From NCBI GenBank assembly GCA_030849945.1, contig JAVDKK010000004.1:372001-436000 (forward strand): a stretch of DNA of 64,000 nt. The letters run 5' to 3'. Shown piece by piece: positions 59,307 through 64,000 of this stretch (position 1 is the stretch's first letter; each line of letters opens with the position of its first letter). This DNA is from Schauerella fraxinea. GTDB lineage: Bacteria > Pseudomonadota > Gammaproteobacteria > Burkholderiales > Burkholderiaceae_B. The notes beneath the pieces were generated by a model, which did no database searches, was not told the origin of the DNA, and was given only the letters and a program-made list of their open reading frames with translations. The position numbers were made by a program, and so were the translations under genes.

Positions 59307-61552
59307 GCGGAATCCTTCGCGGTAGCGCGGGCCGCCGCGCCAAAGGCCGTGCGCTTGCTGCGCCGGCGATACGTGACGTAGGCGGGCAGAATCGCCAGCG
59401 CAATAATGAGCGCCAGCACGATCAGCGGCCACCAGATGGGGCTATTCCATTCGCGGATCTTGGCGTCGCGCAAAACGGGATCGATCTTCATGTACTGCAG
59501 CGTATTGCGCACCATCTGCGTGGGCTTCGCGTTGCCCACCCACTGGTGATAGGCGCCGCCCGAAAAGGGAAAATAGCCGAACATCCACGGTGCATCGCGC
59601 TGTACGAGCGTCGTCATTTGATGGATCAACTGCTCTTTTTCCGGCCCGTCATCCAACGTTTTCATCCGCTCGAACAGCTTGTCGTATTCGGGATTGGCAT
59701 AGTTGGAGGCGTTTTCACCGTTGTGATCGGCCTTGGCATTGGGGCCGTACAGCAAGAACAGAAAATTCTCGGCGTCCGGATAATCGGCTTTCCAGCCCCA
59801 GAGGAAAAGTTGTGCCGCGCCGCGGCGCATCTTGTCCTGGAATCGGTTGTAGTCGGTGGCGCGCACGTCCAACTGCACGCCGATGCGCGAGAGCTGCCGC
59901 CGCATCCAGTCAAATCGGGGATCGGCACCCGCCCCCACCATCGAGTCGTAGTGCAGCACCAAGGGCGCGCCGGTCTTGGTTTCGCGGCCACTGGGGTAAC
60001 CGGCTTCGGCCAGCAGGCGGCGCGCTTCATCCAGCGACTTGCGCTGCGGCCGGCCACCCACGTCGTCGTACACGGTTCGATTCATGCCGGCGGGTGGCGG
60101 CTGATAACCCAGCACGCCTGGGGGCACGGGGCCATGCGCCACTTCGGCCTGGCTATTTTCGAACACCGCCACGTATTCGTCCCAGTTGAACGCAATACTG
60201 ATGGCCTGGCGCAACTTGCGGTTTTTCTCCTGCTGCTCGGGCGTATCGCCCCGCCCCACCACCGGATCTTTCCAGTTGAAGCCCATATACCAATTGGACG
60301 TCTCGACCGTCGTCGGCAGCGCGATGCCGCGGTCTTGATAGAGCGATGCCTTCTGGGGCGAATCGCTCGCGGCGACCCGCATGCTCACGCCGTACTCGCC
60401 GCGATCGAGCTGCGGCACGTCGTAATAGCCCTGCAAAAACTTGCCCGACAGCGGAATCGCTTCCTTCTCCAGGCTGAATACGGCCCGATCGATGAACGGC
60501 GTGGGTTTGCCGCAATCGGCGAGCAGGCCTGCCGCGGCATCGCCCGGTTCCCCCTCGCAGGGATACGGCTCGCCATGAAAATTGGGATTGCGTTGCATCA
60601 CATGACGGCGATTTTGAATCGACTCCGTCAACATATAAGGCCCCGTGCCGACCGGCCAGGTATTGAACGACAGATCACGCGCGGCCATACCGGGCTGACT
60701 GTAAAAACGGTCGGCCTCCCACGGGATCGGTGCCACGAAGGTCATCGCCAGCCAATACTTGAATTGCGGGTACTTGCCCTTGATGCGAATACGCAAGGTA
60801 TACGGGTCGACCGCCTCGATGCCCGGTACATCGGTCGCGCGCAGATCGAGCCACGGCAAATCGCGACCGCCCGGGGGCACGCCTTCGCGCAACTTGGCAT
60901 CGACCTGCTTGAGTTGGGTGCCGTAGGCCTCGAAACCGACGATGTAATCGGCCATCAACGAGTAGATTGGCGAGGCCACGCGCGGGCTGGCCAAACGTTT
61001 GATGCCGTAGGCGTAATCGGCCGCCGTGAGTTCGCGGGTGCCGGTTTCCTTGAAGTCGGGCACCGCGACGATATCGTTCAGCGCCTCCGGCGCCAGCGGA
61101 AAGTACGTGCTTGTGCCGTCGGCTTTCGTCGCAAACGCGGGATGCGGCTGAAACCGCACGCCCTTTCGGATCGGGATGTCGTAGATGCTCTCGGCGATGC
61201 TTTCGCCCGGCGCGTCGTCGGGCAAAGGCTGGCCCTGCGCGTCCACATACCTTGGGGCCAACACCTCCGCTGCGCCGCGCGGCGTCAGCACATAAGGCCG
61301 CTTCAGGTAGTCATAGCCATATAACGGTTCGTATATGTTGTAGGTGAACGTGGTTTCGTCCACCGAATACGACTGCGCCGGATCGAGGTATTTGGGCGAT
61401 CGGCCCGCAAAGGCGGCGAACAACGTATTGTCCGATTCCGCGCCCGCTTCATAGGGACTATTGATCGGACTCGCAGCCGTGGCAGGGCCCGCCGCACCCG
61501 ACATGGCGGCGATTCCCAACACGGTATTTCTCAACCATACGATCCAACCCAT
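59303..61552 (-). CDS. Periplasmic solute-binding protein (YejA/family 5) with C-terminal membrane anchor
   Basis: A 749-residue family-5 binding protein, longer than E. coli YejA (~600). Signal peptide: hydrophobic GWIVWLRNTVLGIAAMSGAA with cleavage near residue 25. Family features: KYLDPAQSYSVDETTFTYNI, ETSNWYMGFNWKDPVV, KLRQAISIAFNWDEYV and WMRRQLSRIGVQLDVRATDY. It ends with a transmembrane helix (WWPLIVLALIIALAILPAYV) followed by basic residues (TYRRRSKRTAF), so it may be membrane-anchored at the C terminus. I chose ATG 61552, with AAAGG upstream; TTG 61570 is the alternative. First gene of the operon. Confidence 0.88.
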   Translation of the reverse strand: MGWIVWLRNTVLGIAAMSGAAGPATAASPINSPYEAGAESDNTLFAAFAGRSPKYLDPAQSYSVDETTFTYNIYEPLYGYDYLKRPYVLTPRGAAEVLAPRYVDAQGQPLPDDAPGESIAESIYDIPIRKGVRFQPHPAFATKADGTSTYFPLAPEALNDIVAVPDFKETGTRELTAADYAYGIKRLASPRVASPIYSLMADYIVGFEAYGTQLKQVDAKLREGVPPGGRDLPWLDLRATDVPGIEAVDPYTLRIRIKGKYPQFKYWLAMTFVAPIPWEADRFYSQPGMAARDLSFNTWPVGTGPYMLTESIQNRRHVMQRNPNFHGEPYPCEGEPGDAAAGLLADCGKPTPFIDRAVFSLEKEAIPLSGKFLQGYYDVPQLDRGEYGVSMRVAASDSPQKASLYQDRGIALPTTVETSNWYMGFNWKDPVVGRGDTPEQQEKNRKLRQAISIAFNWDEYVAVFENSQAEVAHGPVPPGVLGYQPPPAGMNRTVYDDVGGRPQRKSLDEARRLLAEAGYPSGRETKTGAPLVLHYDSMVGAGADPRFDWMRRQLSRIGVQLDVRATDYNRFQDKMRRGAAQLFLWGWKADYPDAENFLFLLYGPNAKADHNGENASNYANPEYDKLFERMKTLDDGPEKEQLIHQMTTLVQRDAPWMFGYFPFSGGAYHQWVGNAKPTQMVRNTLQYMKIDPVLRDAKIREWNSPIWWPLIVLALIIALAILPAYVTYRRRSKRTAFGAAARATAKDSA

Positions 61553-61599
61553 GACCCACCTTTCGTGCAAAGCCCACGGAAGGATAGCAAACGCCGTTT

Positions 61600-62247
61600 T
61601 TATCGGTCACATTGGGCTTGGCGCCAGCAGTCATAGCGCCACTGCCAGGGCGCTTTGGGATCGCGTTCGGCCCACAATCCGCGGCGCGCGGCGCTCGCCT
61701 GCGACTGCAAACCGGGCAACGTCTTGTCGCGCAGATACTCGCCTTTGCGCGCGGTATAGGCCCAGGCGAATCCCGCACGCACCTGCTCGCGGCTGGCCGT
61801 GTCGCCATCGGGCGCGACCAGATCGCAAATGCTGCGCTTGTACTGATCGGTGTCATAGCAGCGCGCGGTAATCGTTTTACCGGCCAACCACTGGCCCAAA
61901 TGATCCTGCGATGCATTGCTGAACGGCTGCCCCGGCTGTTTGCTGCCGTGGCCCTGCTCCGGGGCATCGATGCTGTCCAGACGAATCTTGATCTGCTCGC
62001 CCGAAACGGTGAGGAACGTGACCGTGTCGCCATCGGCGATGCGCACGACGCGACCGCTGTAAGTGCCGCGACCAGGCGCCGACGCCGTGCGGCTGGCTGC
62101 GCCACTCCCTTTGCTGGCGGTATCGCGATGCTCAGCCGGAACGCCATTGGGTCCCATCGCCGACACATCGATATTCCAATAAGCGGCCAACGATCCGGTC
62201 AAGGCCACCAAGCCGGCGATCACGATGCCGGCAACTTTCTTTTTCAT
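61600..62247 (-). CDS. Thermonuclease/SNase-family protein, membrane-anchored or secreted
   Basis: A 215-residue protein with an N-terminal hydrophobic segment (MKKKVAGIVIAGLVALTGSL) and a staphylococcal-nuclease-like domain from about residue 60. It has GRVVRIADGDTVTFL, then IKIRLDSIDAPEQGHGSKQP with the catalytic-type Arg, Asp and Glu (APE), and CYDTDQYKRSICDL for the second Arg region. The C-terminal half has Cys residues suggesting periplasmic disulfides. It overlaps or closely follows corA on the same strand. An upstream GTG (62289) would add 14 residues and overlap corA by 10 nt; the choice is uncertain. Confidence 0.85.
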   Translation of the reverse strand: MKKKVAGIVIAGLVALTGSLAAYWNIDVSAMGPNGVPAEHRDTASKGSGAASRTASAPGRGTYSGRVVRIADGDTVTFLTVSGEQIKIRLDSIDAPEQGHGSKQPGQPFSNASQDHLGQWLAGKTITARCYDTDQYKRSICDLVAPDGDTASREQVRAGFAWAYTARKGEYLRDKTLPGLQSQASAARRGLWAERDPKAPWQWRYDCWRQAQCDR

Positions 62248-62279
62248 ACGCTGGCGAAACTGCCTGGTGATGCGACGCG

Positions 62280-63434
62280 TCAAAGCCACCCCGTCTTACG
62301 AAAACGCCAATAGAGAAAACTGCAGGCAGACACGATCACGCCGAGCGTGACCGGATAGCCGTACACCGCCTTGAGTTCGGGCATGTGTTCGAAGTTCATG
62401 CCGTAGATGCCTGCGATCGCCGTGGGCACGGCCAGGATGGCTGCCCAAGCCGCAAGCTTACGCGTCGTATCGTTCTGCGCCGATTGCCCGATCATCAGAC
62501 TCGCTTCGAACGCAAACGCCAGCGCCTCACGAAAAGAATTGATGAGTTCATCCACCCGCACGACCCGGTCGGCGACCTCGCCGAAGTAAGGCCGCGCGTG
62601 TACATCGATATTCGACACCTCCACCCGCGACAGCCGCCGGCAGATTTCGGCCAGCGGCGAGATTGCCGCGTGAATGCGCAGCAGATCGCGTCGTTGACGA
62701 TAGACGCGGCGCACATCCGAATCTTTCTGACCGCGAATCAACAATTTCTGCTCGGCATTCTCGACCACATGCTCGAGCTTGGTGGCGGCCGCCACATAGC
62801 GATCAACCAGCAAATCGAGCAGTTCGGCCGCGACGAAGTCGCTGCCGCGCGCCAACAATTCCGGCGCATTCTCCAGCCGCTCGCGCAGTTCGCGATGCGT
62901 GGACACCGCACCGCGGCGCACCGTGAGCAGGTAGCCTTTGCCGATCAGGATCTGCGTTTCGCCGAAAATCGGACGTTCGTTGCCGACCTCTACGGTGATC
63001 GCCACCACCAATACGGCGTTGCCGAAGTCGATGATCTTGGGCCGGCGATGCGGTGCCAATAACTCTTCTTCTGCCTTACAGCCAATATTCAGTTCGGCGC
63101 TCACACGCTTGAGCAATTCTGGATCGGGATCTTTCAGGCCCAGCCAGATCAGGCCATGCTGGCGCGAGACGACATCGTGCAGATTGTCGATCGACACATC
63201 CTGGCCGCGCTTGCCATCCACATAGCAAATCGACGCCACGACCGCGCCACCATGAGGGTCGGAAGGCGGGTCGCCCGCTGCAGGAGCCGCCGCAGTGTCG
63301 GAGACCGGCGGTTCATCCCTCCCTTCGCCCACGACAGGATCGTCGGCGAAGTCCTCGGAGAAGGTGTCGTCCTGCGCGTCGTCATCCTGCACTTTGGCGG
63401 GGTCCGCATCGAACGGACGTTCGGTTTTCGCCAT
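62280..63434 (-). CDS. CorA-family magnesium/cobalt transporter
   Basis: A 384-residue divalent-cation channel. The signature GMN motif is in IAGIYGMNFEHMPEL near the C terminus, between the two membrane helices (AAWAAILAVPTAIAGIYG and YPVTLGVIVSACSFLYW). The large cytoplasmic N-terminal domain includes IWLGLKDPDPELLKRVSAEL, GKGYLLTVRRGAVSTH and RQRRDLLRIHAAISPLAEIC. The first ~65 residues are acidic and low complexity (DDDAQDDTFSEDFADDP). ATG 63434 has GAGG 5 nt upstream; homology confirms the C-terminal end. Upstream gene of the nuclease on the - strand. Confidence 0.94.
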   Translation of the reverse strand: MAKTERPFDADPAKVQDDDAQDDTFSEDFADDPVVGEGRDEPPVSDTAAAPAAGDPPSDPHGGAVVASICYVDGKRGQDVSIDNLHDVVSRQHGLIWLGLKDPDPELLKRVSAELNIGCKAEEELLAPHRRPKIIDFGNAVLVVAITVEVGNERPIFGETQILIGKGYLLTVRRGAVSTHRELRERLENAPELLARGSDFVAAELLDLLVDRYVAAATKLEHVVENAEQKLLIRGQKDSDVRRVYRQRRDLLRIHAAISPLAEICRRLSRVEVSNIDVHARPYFGEVADRVVRVDELINSFREALAFAFEASLMIGQSAQNDTTRKLAAWAAILAVPTAIAGIYGMNFEHMPELKAVYGYPVTLGVIVSACSFLYWRFRKTGWL

Positions 63435-63856
63435 GGCTGCCTCATATCTTGTAGGGAGTGCGCGGTCCGCAGCGCATCGCCCAAAATGTCGCGCCGATGA
63501 TATCACCGGCGTCCCGCGATGCGCATTGGATCAAGGGTCGAACGCGTCACCGCGCGCACCGCATACGGCGGGCCTGCATCGCGCGCATGCGACTGCATTT
63601 TCGATTCAACCTGCGTGTGCGATTCGATATGGCATTGCGGTCAGTGGCCGATTGGACATCGATGCCTCGATCGACCAATTGCTGGGTCGTGTTCTTGCCC
63701 CATGCGAGGCCGATGAAAAGTGAGTAGGTACTGCGCTTGCTGCATGCTGCGCCGGATCGGGTCGCACGGCGAGGTTGTACGGCGCGTTCGCGATCACCGG
63801 TTCGCCGACCGCTCGCCTTCGAACGCGCATCACCACCTTTCAACAGGATCATCGCC
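63435..63856. other. Intergenic region between divergent corA and DUF72 genes
   Basis: About 420 nt. Short reading frames are open on both strands but none has a recognisable product or a Shine-Dalgarno. I see no RNA gene, terminator or repeat in it; promoters for both flanking genes should lie here but I could not place them. Confidence 0.4.
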
Positions 63857-64000
63857 ATGGCGCCAAGCGTCACACCTGCTCGCCCAACCGCGCTGCGCAT
63901 CGGCATCTCGGGTTGGCGCTATCCCCCGTGGCGCGGCACCTTCTATCCCGACGATCTGCGCCAAGCCGACGAGTTGCTGTACGCGTCGCACCACCTGCCT
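63857..64000 (+). CDS. DUF72 (YecE-like) protein, 5' fragment cut by the window end
   Basis: The first 48 codons of a gene running off the window. The start MAPSVTPARPTALRIGISGW is followed by RYPPWRGTFYPDDLRQADEL and LYASHH, matching the DUF72 N terminus (IGxSGW..PxWRGxFYP). AGGA lies 8 nt before ATG 63857. DUF72 proteins are TIM-barrel-like and of unknown function. Too short to judge integrity. Confidence 0.8.
   Translation, partial: MAPSVTPARPTALRIGISGWRYPPWRGTFYPDDLRQADELLYASHHLP

Noticed and set aside
63458..63727. Small ORFs between corA and the DUF72 gene
   Set aside because: No ribosome site, no recognisable motif and frames open on both strands, as expected by chance in high-GC DNA.
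1..64000. CRISPR arrays, insertion sequences, prophage, tRNA or rRNA genes
   Set aside because: I looked for spaced repeats, transposase motifs, attachment-site duplications and tRNA-like cloverleafs and saw none I could support.

Overview
The window reads as chromosome from a betaproteobacterium of the order Burkholderiales, most likely an Alcaligenaceae relative (Bordetella/Achromobacter/Pusillimonas-like). This is an inference from gene content: a Bug/TctC-type solute receptor, EarP with an EF-P carrying Arg32, a DUF2863 gene, sdhCDAB-sdhE-gltA in one run, and a GntR regulator divergent from mdh. GC content is moderately high throughout. I found no rRNA, tRNA, CRISPR array, insertion sequence or phage gene, so most of the window looks like ordinary core chromosome.

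Layout. (1) 0.1-4.4 kb, + strand: malic enzyme maeB, an SDR lacking the usual catalytic Tyr/Lys, and an HSL-type esterase. (2) 4.4-12.6 kb, - strand: a seven-gene operon headed by a cytoplasmic BisC-type molybdoenzyme, followed by a complete dipeptide-type ABC importer and an NTF2-like protein. (3) 12.9-15.4 kb, + strand: a secreted SecD-P1-head-like protein, a TfoX-like protein, a 17-bp tandem repeat and an M20 peptidase. (4) 15.5-26.2 kb: the central-carbon core. On the - strand run gntR, sdhC, sdhD, sdhA, sdhB, sdhE and gltA. Divergently on the + strand run mdh, prpB, prpC and prpD (methylcitrate cycle). (5) 26.4-32 kb: small conserved or hypothetical proteins and a large MscS-family channel. 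(6) 32.1-44.9 kb: acnB, a PhoX-like protein, a GNAT enzyme, a siderophore receptor with a Fur-like box, a Bug receptor and acnA. (7) 45-50.7 kb: DUF2863, earP, efp and a two-component system. (8) 50.7-64 kb: a second TonB receptor, an MHS-type transporter, DUF1178, a YejABEF-type peptide importer, a nuclease, CorA and the start of a DUF72 gene.

The most interesting signal is a 9-3-9 palindrome, GTCTTATAT-N3-ATATAAGAC. It occurs three times: in the gntR/mdh divergent promoter region, upstream of acnB, and across the predicted -10 of acnA. With the GntR/HutC-family gene beside the first site, this suggests one local regulator controlling citrate synthase, both aconitases, succinate dehydrogenase, malate dehydrogenase and the methylcitrate genes. 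At the gntR/mdh site the two divergent promoters appear to take their -35 boxes from the two arms of one small inverted repeat.

A second theme is tandem-repeat growth. A 66-residue repeat-rich insert sits in EarP, ten pentapeptide repeats sit in the ATP lid of the histidine kinase, an Ala/Thr-rich tail extends the M20 peptidase, and several intergenic minisatellites are present.
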